Assembly: GCF_038595055.1 (NCBI RefSeq)
Contig: NZ_CP152002.1
Span: 974,501 to 1,038,500, forward strand
Direction of reading: 5' to 3'
DNA length: 64,000 nucleotides
DNA from: Paenibacillus sp. FSL R7-0345
GTDB lineage: Bacteria; Bacillota; Bacilli; Paenibacillales; Paenibacillaceae
Made by a program: the position numbers and the translations under genes. The notes below the pieces were generated by a model. It was given only the letters and a program-made list of their open reading frames with translations, ran no database searches and was not told the DNA's origin. Shown one piece after another: positions 36,080-44,126 of the stretch (position 1 is its first letter; each line of letters opens with the position of its first letter).

Positions 36080-36747
36080 AGCTGATACCCCGTACCGCGC
36101 AGTGTGCGGATCTCTCCTTCCCCGGCAGGCCAGTGCGAGAGCGCCTGACGCAGCCGCTTGATCGACAGATCGACAGCGCGGTCACTGCCGTCATAGTCCA
36201 TCTCCCAGACCTGCTCGATCAGCTGATCTCTGGTGCAGATCTGGTTCGGCCGTTCCGCCAGGAACAGCAGTACTGACATATCGCGCGGGCTGAGGCTGAC
36301 CTCTGCGCCGTTCAGAAAAATGCTGCGTGCACTGAAATCAACGAACAGGCTGCCGAAATGGCGCTTGCCGCTGCCGTCAGACCACTGGGAGGGACGGCGC
36401 AGCACCGCATTTACGCGGGCGACAACCTCCTCGGGAATAAACGGCTTGGACATATAGTCATCGGCACCGCCGTCAAGACCGGCCAGCCGGTCCTTGATGC
36501 CGTCCCTGGCGGTCAGCATGATGACAGGGCAGCTGCTGATTTTGCGGATCTGGCCAAGCAGCTCAAAGCCGTCCATTTCCGGCAGCATAATGTCGAGCAG
36601 TATAAGGGAAGGAGGCGACGCTCCGAAGCTCTCAAGTGCAGTTCGTCCATCGGCGGCACGGGTGACCTGGTAGCCCGCTTTTTTCAGATAGGCACTGAGC
36701 ACGCGGGCAATGGCTTCCTCATCTTCAACAATCAGAACGGATTTCAT
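36067..36747 (-). CDS. OmpR/PhoB-type response regulator
   Basis: 226 residues from the ATG at 36747 (GGAGGG upstream; the ATG at 36750 is an alternative). Receiver domain with E9, D10 and phospho-acceptor D52 (LLDIMLP), conserved T and K (TARDG, MSKPF), and a winged HTH ending in RTLRGTGYQLW. It is upstream of and overlapping its kinase gene, and divergent from the yceI gene, which it may control. Confidence 0.9.
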   Translation of the reverse strand: MKSVLIVEDEEAIARVLSAYLKKAGYQVTRAADGRTALESFGASPPSLILLDIMLPEMDGFELLGQIRKISSCPVIMLTARDGIKDRLAGLDGGADDYMSKPFIPEEVVARVNAVLRRPSQWSDGSGKRHFGSLFVDFSARSIFLNGAEVSLSPRDMSVLLFLAERPNQICTRDQLIEQVWEMDYDGSDRAVDLSIKRLRQALSHWPAGEGEIRTLRGTGYQLWTE

Positions 36748-36914
36748 CATAGCCCTCCTTTTGCGGACTGTGGTGTAGACAACACTTAAAATCACGACAA
36801 TTTTACCACATTCCACCGGGAGGTGCTTTGACTTATTCCCGACATATTGCTTTGTTAGAATGGGGTCAAGCCGGACAAGGCGGAGAGAAAATCAGTTGGA
36901 TGGAGGGAATAATG

Positions 36915-37631
36915 ATGAATAAAAAAACATGGATATGGACAGCCGCTGGTGTCGTTGCCGCAGGAGCGATTGCAGCCTTTGTGCTTTTGAACAACAGCTT
37001 GGGCAATAACGTGGAAATCGAGTCGGTTATTCCTGCACAGGAACAGACAACAGCTAATTCGGGAACCGCTGCCGCGAATGCAGCAGAAACAGCAGGTGCT
37101 GCGGTTACCGCAGAGCAGCTGAACGGAGCATGGAGCATAGCCGATACTTCGAAAGTGTACTGGTCAGTCACAACCTCTAAAGAAACGGTCAACTTCGTAA
37201 ACCCTACCGTTCAAGGGACATGGAATGTTAATCTGGATGACGCAGCCGCTATGACAGGAGAAGGCTCTGTTGAGATGAGCGCGCTGGATTCCGGAACCGC
37301 ACAACGGGATGATCATGTAAAAGGAGCCGATTTCCTGGACGTTGAACAATTTCCGCAGTCGACCTTCGTTGTAAGCTCATTCTCCGAGCTGCCAACGGAA
37401 TGGACTGAAGATAAAGCCGTGCCTGTGCAGATGCAGGGGACGCTGACTGTCAAGGGAGTCGATAAGGATGTTACCTTTGACTCGCAGGTGGTGTACAGCG
37501 GAGGACAGCTGATGCTGTCAGGAACAACAACCGTTACTTTTGCCGACTTCGGCCTGAGCAATCCGCACTCCATCGTGCTGGAAACCGAGAATGAGCTTGA
37601 GGTACGTCTGGAGCTTGTGCTGAATAAGTAA
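36915..37631 (+). CDS. YceI family protein with N-terminal membrane anchor
   Basis: 238 residues from the ATG at 36915, 7 nt after GGAGGG (ATG at 36912 also possible). A signal-anchor helix (TWIWTAAGVVAAGAIAAFVL) is followed by a Thr/Ala-rich linker and a YceI lipocalin-like beta barrel: WSIADTSKVYWSVTTSKETV, DHVKGADFLDVEQFPQSTFV, GTLTVKGVDKDVTF. YceI proteins bind polyisoprenoids such as isoprenoid quinones. It is presumably surface-tethered. Confidence 0.88.
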   Translation: MNKKTWIWTAAGVVAAGAIAAFVLLNNSLGNNVEIESVIPAQEQTTANSGTAAANAAETAGAAVTAEQLNGAWSIADTSKVYWSVTTSKETVNFVNPTVQGTWNVNLDDAAAMTGEGSVEMSALDSGTAQRDDHVKGADFLDVEQFPQSTFVVSSFSELPTEWTEDKAVPVQMQGTLTVKGVDKDVTFDSQVVYSGGQLMLSGTTTVTFADFGLSNPHSIVLETENELEVRLELVLNK

Positions 37632-37666
37632 CATTAATATATGTTCTTTATTATTGGAAAAATAGC

Positions 37667-37716
37667 GCATAACGAACAAGCCCGTTCCGTTTCCGGAATG
37701 GGCTTGTTCGTTATGC
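37667..37716. terminator. Bidirectional 23-bp stem-loop terminator between yceI and PBP genes
   Basis: Bases 37667-37689 pair with 37694-37716, with one G-U and a TTTC loop. It is among the strongest hairpins in the window, between convergent stops, although U-tracts are short. Confidence 0.85.
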
Positions 37717-37733
37717 TTGATATCGTTCGCGGC

Positions 37734-39872
37734 TTAGTCCGTCTGCTCCTGCTCTGCCTCAGCTCCGTCGCCTGCTGCCCCGTCAGCAGAGCTTTCTGCT
37801 TGGGGGAGGTTTTTCTTAGGTACGCCGTTCAGGCCGTATTCCCAGTCATAGGCATCAAAAATCTTGCGGGCCACCGGAGCGGCACTGTTCGAGCCGAATC
37901 CCCCCTCAGGGATGACTACGGCTACGGCCAGCTTGGGCTTATCGCGCGGGGCGAAGGCGATGAATACGCCGTTATCGGCCAGGTGGCTGCTTTTATTTTC
38001 ATAATACTGTTGCTGGGAAGTACCCGTCTTACGGGCGAAGTCATAAGGGAAATCCTTGAATGCAGGGACGCTTGTATTCATTCCCTTGATGATTTCGTTC
38101 CAATAGGCGTTGTCAAAAGTGACTTCACTCAGCACCTCACGGCCAAACGCCTTTACGGTCTTTCCCGCTTGATCGGTAATTTTACTCACCAGCTGCGGTT
38201 TAATCCGTACTCCCCGGTTAGCTAGCGTAGATGCGTACTGAGCAAGCTGCAACACTGTGTACTGGCCCTGCTGTCCGAAAGACGCATAGACCAGTGCGGA
38301 CTGTGCGCTTCCTTTTTCCGCCTCTTTTTTATAGTTAATCAGTCCTTTGTGCTCTCCGGGAAGTCCGCTCTCCGGCAGCTCACCGAGTCCGAACTCTCTC
38401 ATATATTTATCCCAGACATTTACTCCTTCAGAGCCATACTTTTCGTAAAGCCTCTTTCCTACTTTTTCAATCATAAAAACGTTGGAAGACTTCTCTATAG
38501 CCATTGCCGGCGTTTTGAAGTAACCGTACGCATGACCGCCTGCATTACGGACGGTAGTCTCGTGCCCGGCTCTGCCGAAGGTGGTGCTGCCTGTATCGGT
38601 ATAGCTCGTGCTTGTTGTAATAAATCCTTCATTAAGGCCGATCAAAACGGTTAGCGGTTTAATGACCGAACCAAGGAAAACGGTAGAACTGAAGTTATGC
38701 CCTGACCGCCCCGAGGAAATTGGCGTCACCGCACCATTCTGATAGTTCAGCATCAGATCGTTCCACACCTCAGCAGGCATCGTACCTGTAGTCCACAGGT
38801 TGGTGTCATAGTCCTCCATACTGGCCATCGCCACAATATTGCCGGTATCCACTTCCATGGCTACCGCATAGCCGGTTTTGGCTTCCCGATGAACCTTGCC
38901 CTGCACCGGATTGCTGTGGACCCACTTGATCTGATCGAGGATAGCCTGCTCTGCTTTGAGCTGGATGCTTTTGTCGATGGTGGTCCACAGGTCATTGCCT
39001 TTGACAGGCGGGACGGTAGCTTCGATGCCTTCGGCCATATTCTTGGCATTCACACCCATGGTAAGATAGCCGTTGCGACCGCGGAGCTCCCTCTGATACT
39101 GCAGCTCAAGCCCGTCGAAGCCGACAAACTCGTCGTCCCGGTAGGCCAGGCCCGGATCGGCATCGTTTCTCATAGCAGCCTGGATGTTCAGATATATATC
39201 CAGACTCTCTTTCGACTTTTTGAAAGGCTTGATGTATCCCACCGTCTGCACAGCAACCGTATCCGGGTCATAATGGCGTTCATCCTCTTCACTGACTGTG
39301 AGATTCGGGTACTTGTCTCTGTGCTCCATAAAATAAGCGATTTCTTCCTTAACCAGACCGCGTTTGATCGGCCGCAGCATAAATCCGGAGTAGACCTTGG
39401 AATCGAGGTCCATCGCTTTGAGGATCACCCCTTTAGTCAGAACCTGATCCTCAGGTACTTTAGCGCCGTATTTGGCAAAATCAGCAGCAAGCTCAGCGGC
39501 CAGCAAATCTGCTTTGGCAACGGCTTCTGGAGTCCGTGCGGTAATTCCCGTATCTTTATCGGTAGCAGTCTGGGCATATTCACTTGTCAGCGAAAAATAC
39601 AGCGTTTGCACCGGAGTAGAGTAAGCCAGCTTTTCTCCGCCCTTGGCATAGATGGTCCCGCGGATGGAGGCGAGCGGTACATTTTTGGTATCACGGTTCG
39701 CTTCAGCCTCGGAGAGCGTCGGGCCTTCGACAAACTGAAGGATAGCCAGCCGGACAATAATAATGCAGAATATAATAAATGTGCTGAAGAAAAATATATT
39801 GATGCGCAGACTGAGTGACTGGTTCGGCTTGGGTTCGTCCTTCATAACATTGGGCCTGAATATATCTTTCAC
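37734..39872 (-). CDS. Class B penicillin-binding protein (PBP2-type transpeptidase)
   Basis: 712 residues. The start is set at the GTG at 39872, with AGGAGG 6 nt upstream; the longer frame to 39950 lacks an SD. One membrane helix (INIFFFSTFIIFCIIIVRLAI), the PBP dimerisation domain with RGTIYAKGG, then a transpeptidase with SVIK (S402, K405), SSN (KSSNVFM) and KTGTS motifs. The C-terminus is Glu/Ala-rich. It acts outside the membrane in peptidoglycan cross-linking, probably elongation or spore-wall synthesis. Confidence 0.9.
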   Translation of the reverse strand: MKDIFRPNVMKDEPKPNQSLSLRINIFFFSTFIIFCIIIVRLAILQFVEGPTLSEAEANRDTKNVPLASIRGTIYAKGGEKLAYSTPVQTLYFSLTSEYAQTATDKDTGITARTPEAVAKADLLAAELAADFAKYGAKVPEDQVLTKGVILKAMDLDSKVYSGFMLRPIKRGLVKEEIAYFMEHRDKYPNLTVSEEDERHYDPDTVAVQTVGYIKPFKKSKESLDIYLNIQAAMRNDADPGLAYRDDEFVGFDGLELQYQRELRGRNGYLTMGVNAKNMAEGIEATVPPVKGNDLWTTIDKSIQLKAEQAILDQIKWVHSNPVQGKVHREAKTGYAVAMEVDTGNIVAMASMEDYDTNLWTTGTMPAEVWNDLMLNYQNGAVTPISSGRSGHNFSSTVFLGSVIKPLTVLIGLNEGFITTSTSYTDTGSTTFGRAGHETTVRNAGGHAYGYFKTPAMAIEKSSNVFMIEKVGKRLYEKYGSEGVNVWDKYMREFGLGELPESGLPGEHKGLINYKKEAEKGSAQSALVYASFGQQGQYTVLQLAQYASTLANRGVRIKPQLVSKITDQAGKTVKAFGREVLSEVTFDNAYWNEIIKGMNTSVPAFKDFPYDFARKTGTSQQQYYENKSSHLADNGVFIAFAPRDKPKLAVAVVIPEGGFGSNSAAPVARKIFDAYDWEYGLNGVPKKNLPQAESSADGAAGDGAEAEQEQTD

Positions 39873-40013
39873 ATTTAGCCTCCTTGCAGAATGCATCTGC
39901 TCTATAAATCTATCAACCTTTAAAATTGTATACAGATCATATTTTACCATAATAAGCCACTATTTGGCATATTGCTTTAGTGCCGGGTATTGGGACAAAA
40001 GGAGCAAAAAACG

Positions 40014-40409
40014 ATGATTGAAGTGGCTGCGGCGATTATCCATAATAAAGAAGGGAAGCTGCTGATCGCCCGCAGGAAGCCGGGCAAAACGCAGGCCGGA
40101 CTGTGGGAATTTCCCGGCGGCAAGCTGGAGCCGGGCGAGGATGCTGACCGGTGCCTGCGCAGAGAGCTAATGGAAGAGCTAAATATCAGCATCCGGCCTT
40201 ATGAGGCTTTTGGCAGCCATGAGCATGATTACGGTAGCATACAGATCAGGCTGATTGCCTGGAAGGCGGAGTATACCGGCGGAGAGCTCCGGATGAGCGA
40301 TCATGATGCCTGGAGCTGGGTGGAGAAGCATAAGCTCGCGGAATACGACTTTGCGCCGGCCGATCTGCCCTTTGTGAAGCGGCTGGTGCAGGAAACAAGG
40401 AGTAGTTGA
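40014..40409 (+). CDS. mutT: MutT-type Nudix hydrolase
   Basis: 131 residues from the ATG at 40014, with GGAG 9 nt upstream. The Nudix box is GGKLEPGEDADRCLRRELMEELNI, preceded by RRKPGKTQAGLWEFPGGK, the residues that recognise 8-oxo-dGTP in MutT. It probably sanitises oxidised nucleotides. Divergent from the PBP gene. Confidence 0.87.
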   Translation: MIEVAAAIIHNKEGKLLIARRKPGKTQAGLWEFPGGKLEPGEDADRCLRRELMEELNISIRPYEAFGSHEHDYGSIQIRLIAWKAEYTGGELRMSDHDAWSWVEKHKLAEYDFAPADLPFVKRLVQETRSS

Positions 40410-40451
40410 AGAGCTGCCGTATCGTTTTTTTTCTAGAGTGGGGGTGTTCGG

Positions 40452-40802
40452 GTGTTCAAGAACAAAATGACAATTTCCATCAGTTTTATTGCTGCTACTG
40501 TACCTATCATTTTGTATATGGTCCTATACCGGCGGATGCCGGATTTTGTCCCGGTACATTACGACGGTGCTGTAGCGGACAGATTCGTTGTGAAGGACAG
40601 CTATGAGGTTATTCTGATTAGTCTGCTCGGCTGGCTCAGCTTCGGAATGATCCGGCTGCTTCAGCTGCTGCTGCGCCGGCTGTTTTTGCGCAGTTACATC
40701 GAGAATCTGGCGCAGGTTCACCGGATCTGGAATGCGGCGGTGCTGCTGGTGACGATCTTATTCTCCGTACTGAGTGTATTTGCGCTGCTGGCGATGGTCT
40801 GA
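40452..40802 (+). CDS. Small DUF1648-containing membrane protein
   Basis: 116 residues from a GTG at 40452. Helix 1 (ISISFIAATVPIILYMVLY) leads into the DUF1648 motif MPDFVPVHYDGAVADRF; two further helices follow (VILISLLGWLSFGMIRLL and NAAVLLVTILFSVLSVFALL). DUF1648 is the N-terminal part of SdpI-type immunity proteins, but the SdpI C-terminal domain is missing here. It is 42 bp after mutT. Confidence 0.7.
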   Translation: MFKNKMTISISFIAATVPIILYMVLYRRMPDFVPVHYDGAVADRFVVKDSYEVILISLLGWLSFGMIRLLQLLLRRLFLRSYIENLAQVHRIWNAAVLLVTILFSVLSVFALLAMV

Positions 40803-40882
40803 GCCGGCGGTAATCTTTTACACATGAAGCGCAGTTTGATAGAATCAATAGGAATCACAAGAACCCGGCAGGAGGGGAAACA

Positions 40883-41884
<1,002 letters not shown>

Positions 41885-41916
41885 TTTAATGCTATTTATT
41901 AATTAGTTAATCAACG

Positions 41917-41955
41917 GCCCCCAGAGAATGCAGTGAACAGCTCTGGGGGCTGTTA
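41917..41955 (+). terminator. Terminator after the Gfo/Idh/MocA gene
   Basis: Perfect 10-bp arms GCCCCCAGAG (41917-41926) and CTCTGGGGGC (41941-41950), then TGTTAT. Confidence 0.75.
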
Positions 41956-42174
41956 TGCATTGCGGCAGCTGAGATGGGATGAGGGTATAAAGTGCTTAGA
42001 GTGCTTATTCAGGCTATACGCTGCTCAACTCAAGTGGAAGTATCTTTTAATGAGGCTGGTGCAGGATGACGCTAGATGGTACGAATGGGGCTCACTGACG
42101 CTGAATAGGTTGCTGGCTGGTGCTGACTGATACTGGCTGGTGCTCTGGAGTAATGCTAGTCAAGCTAAGTGGAA

Positions 42175-42352
42175 ATTTGCCATCTATTTTGTAGTCCAGC
42201 GCTTGAAAGAGGGGTACTAGATGGAAAAACGTTACTTAATTCTACGATTTTTGCCCTAAATCGGGTTTGCGGGTAATAATAAGTGTTAAATTTCCAACTA
42301 ATGTTTAAAAAAGCTAAGATAGAGTGAGATGAAGTAGCGAAAATCCAACTAA
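42175..42352. repeat. Quadripartite intergenic repeat, family A, copy 2
   Basis: Monomers D1 at 42175 (CTAAGTGG), D2 at 42217 (CTAGATGG), and inverted monomers ending at 42301 (TTTCCAACTAA) and 42352 (AAAATCCAACTAA). Compared with the copy at 9147, the outer left spacer is 10 bp shorter, but the inner span is again 85 bp. It occupies the 590-bp gap before the ADP-ribosylglycohydrolase gene; an extra CAACTAAATACCG word occurs just after it. Confidence 0.8.
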
Positions 42353-42478
42353 ATACCGAAACGTCAACTAAATACCGGGAGACATATTTCCGGCGATTAT
42401 CGATCTACCGCCAACTAGTTCATGCAACCGCCAAACATCTAAATGTCCATTATCCGCGACCATAAGGAGGATGAATTC

Positions 42479-43396
42479 ATGGCATTAAATAAAGACCGCT
42501 ACCGTGGCTGCCTGCACGGGCTGGCCGCGGGTGATGCACTTGGAACAACAGTGGAGTTCAAGGCCCCGGGCACCTTTGCGCCGATGGACGATATTATCGG
42601 AGGCGGAGTGTTTGAGCTGCAGCCTGGCCAATGGACAGACGATACGTCGATGGCCCTTTGCCTTGCGGAAAGCCTGCTGGAACAGCAGGGTTTTGATCCC
42701 GCTGACCAGATGCAGCGGTACCTGAAGTGGTTCCGCGAGGGCTATCTGAGCAGCACCGGTGAATGCTTTGACATCGGCAATGCCACGCGGGCTGCGCTGG
42801 TGAAATACGAAGAGGGCGGCGAGGCCTACAGCGGTTCCGCTGATCCGCTGGCCGCCGGGAACGGCTCCATTATGCGGCTGGCGCCTGTTGTCATGTATTA
42901 TGCAGCTAATCCGCCGGAGGCAATCCGCTATGCGGCGCTCAGCTCCCGGACAACACACGGCGCAGCGGAATGTCTCAGCGCCTGCCGCCTGATGGCTGCT
43001 TATATTCTGGCCGGCCTGCACGGCTGGAGCAAGCAGGAGATGCTGGCTCCGGAAGCCTTCGCGGGCTGGCTGACAGATGATGAGTTGACACCGCACATTC
43101 TGGATATCAAGCACGGCTCGTATAAACATAAGGAACCTCCGGAAATTCAGGGCAGCGGGTATGTTGTTGAATCCCTGGAAGCCGCCCTTTGGGCCTTCCA
43201 CCGGTCCACTACTTTTGCCGAAGGCGCGCTGCTGGCCGTTAATCTCGGCAATGACGCCGATACCACCGGAGCTGTCTACGGCCAGATTGCCGGAGCCTAT
43301 TACGGTCTGGGCGGCATTCCGGAGGGCTGGATTTCCAAGCTGGCCATGCGCAGTCTGATTGATGATTACTCCTTGCGGCTCTGTACAGAACCATGA
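42479..43396 (+). CDS. ADP-ribosylglycohydrolase (DraG/ADPRH family)
   Basis: 305 residues from the ATG at 42479, 8 nt after AAGGAGG. Metal-binding motifs of the family are present: GDALGTTVEF, the TDDTSMAL acidic pair and NLGNDADTTGAVYGQIAGAYYG near the C-terminus. It removes ADP-ribose from an N- or O-linked substrate. No ADP-ribosyltransferase gene (DraT or ART) is nearby, so the modified target is unknown. Confidence 0.88.
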   Translation: MALNKDRYRGCLHGLAAGDALGTTVEFKAPGTFAPMDDIIGGGVFELQPGQWTDDTSMALCLAESLLEQQGFDPADQMQRYLKWFREGYLSSTGECFDIGNATRAALVKYEEGGEAYSGSADPLAAGNGSIMRLAPVVMYYAANPPEAIRYAALSSRTTHGAAECLSACRLMAAYILAGLHGWSKQEMLAPEAFAGWLTDDELTPHILDIKHGSYKHKEPPEIQGSGYVVESLEAALWAFHRSTTFAEGALLAVNLGNDADTTGAVYGQIAGAYYGLGGIPEGWISKLAMRSLIDDYSLRLCTEP

Positions 43397-43437
43397 ATTA
43401 CCGGCTAGGGCAGCCGCTGTGATGGGATGAGAAACCG

Positions 43438-43476
43438 ACTCTCCGGAGAAAATAGGGGAAATAACCTAAGGAGAGT
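43438..43476 (+). promoter_or_regulatory. Stem that could mask the SASP ribosome binding site
   Basis: ACTCTCC (43438-43444) is complementary to GGAGAGT (43470-43476), which contains the SD of the SASP gene. The loop is 25 nt, so stability is uncertain. Confidence 0.3.
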
Positions 43477-43484
43477 GGATTAGG

Positions 43485-43769
43485 ATGGCAAGAAGAAACC
43501 GTAAATATGCGGTACCAGGCGCAGCGCAGGGGATGCAGAACTTCAAAGCGGAAGTAATGCGGCGTGAAGGCTACACGGTAGATCCGAATCATCCGGATGA
43601 TGTGAAGTTTGAGGTAGCCAAGGAGCTTGGCATCCCGCTGCAGTACGGTAACAACGGCAACCTGACAACCGAAGAGGCCGGGCATATCGGCGGCAGAATC
43701 GGCGGCTCCATGGTCAGGGAAATGATCCGTCTGGCTCAGCAGCAGCTGGCTGAGAAGGGGCAATCCTAA
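43485..43769 (+). CDS. Alpha/beta-type small acid-soluble spore protein
   Basis: 94 residues. The SASP cores are VKFEVAKELGIPLQYGNNGN, followed by LTTEEAGHIGGRIGGSMVREMIRLA, with the GPR-type cleavage region before them. The N-terminal 25 residues (MARRNRKYAVPGAAQGMQNF) make it longer than most SASPs of about 70 residues. It binds spore DNA and shields it. Expected to be transcribed in the forespore, though I could not identify a convincing sigma-G promoter. Confidence 0.9.
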   Translation: MARRNRKYAVPGAAQGMQNFKAEVMRREGYTVDPNHPDDVKFEVAKELGIPLQYGNNGNLTTEEAGHIGGRIGGSMVREMIRLAQQQLAEKGQS

Positions 43770-43868
43770 TCCGCACTAATACTTGAATTTCCGAATCTGT
43801 CCGACAGCTGAGATCAACCCTGATCTCCCGGATTTCTTTGATTCTGGGATATACGTCTAATCTCCCGT

Positions 43869-43897
43869 AATAAGAGGCAAAAATGCTCTTGATTCTG
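43869..43897. repeat. Diverged single copy of the 51-bp-array hairpin
   Basis: AATAAGAGGCAAAAATGCTC followed by TTGATTC matches the core of the repeats at 22185-22372 and keeps a stem of about 6 bp. A second 7-bp stem, GAGATCA-ACCC-TGATCTC, lies at 43810-43827. No gene was found in this 357-bp gap. Confidence 0.45.
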
Positions 43898-43937
43898 TAT
43901 ATATGATCGGCTAATTAAAACGGACAGCTGCATTAAG

Positions 43938-43963
43938 GCCCTGCACTCGCGGGGCTTTTTTTG
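43938..43963 (+). terminator. Rho-independent terminator downstream of the SASP gene
   Basis: Stem GCCCTGC/GCGGGGC with loop ACTC followed by TTTTTTT. Confidence 0.85.
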
Positions 43964-44126
43964 TTCGTTCCCGGAGCTACCTGCAGCAAACGTCCGGATA
44001 TCACGCCCAACAGGTCCGGATAACGGCTGCAAAAGGTTTTATTATAAAGTTGCTTCTAAAATAAACCGTCCAGGTCCTAATGCAGCAAATGCAGCACAAG
44101 ATTGTTACACACGGGAGGGGAAAGTA

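Noticed and set aside
41933..42130. 65-codon frame after the Gfo/Idh gene
   Set aside because: Begins inside the terminator hairpin and has no ribosome binding site.
43965..44030. Another copy of the CGGAC repeat family (CGTCCGGATA, GGTCCGGATAACGG)
   Set aside because: Only short GTCCGGATA words are shared; the CTAACGGAC ends and the spacing are absent.
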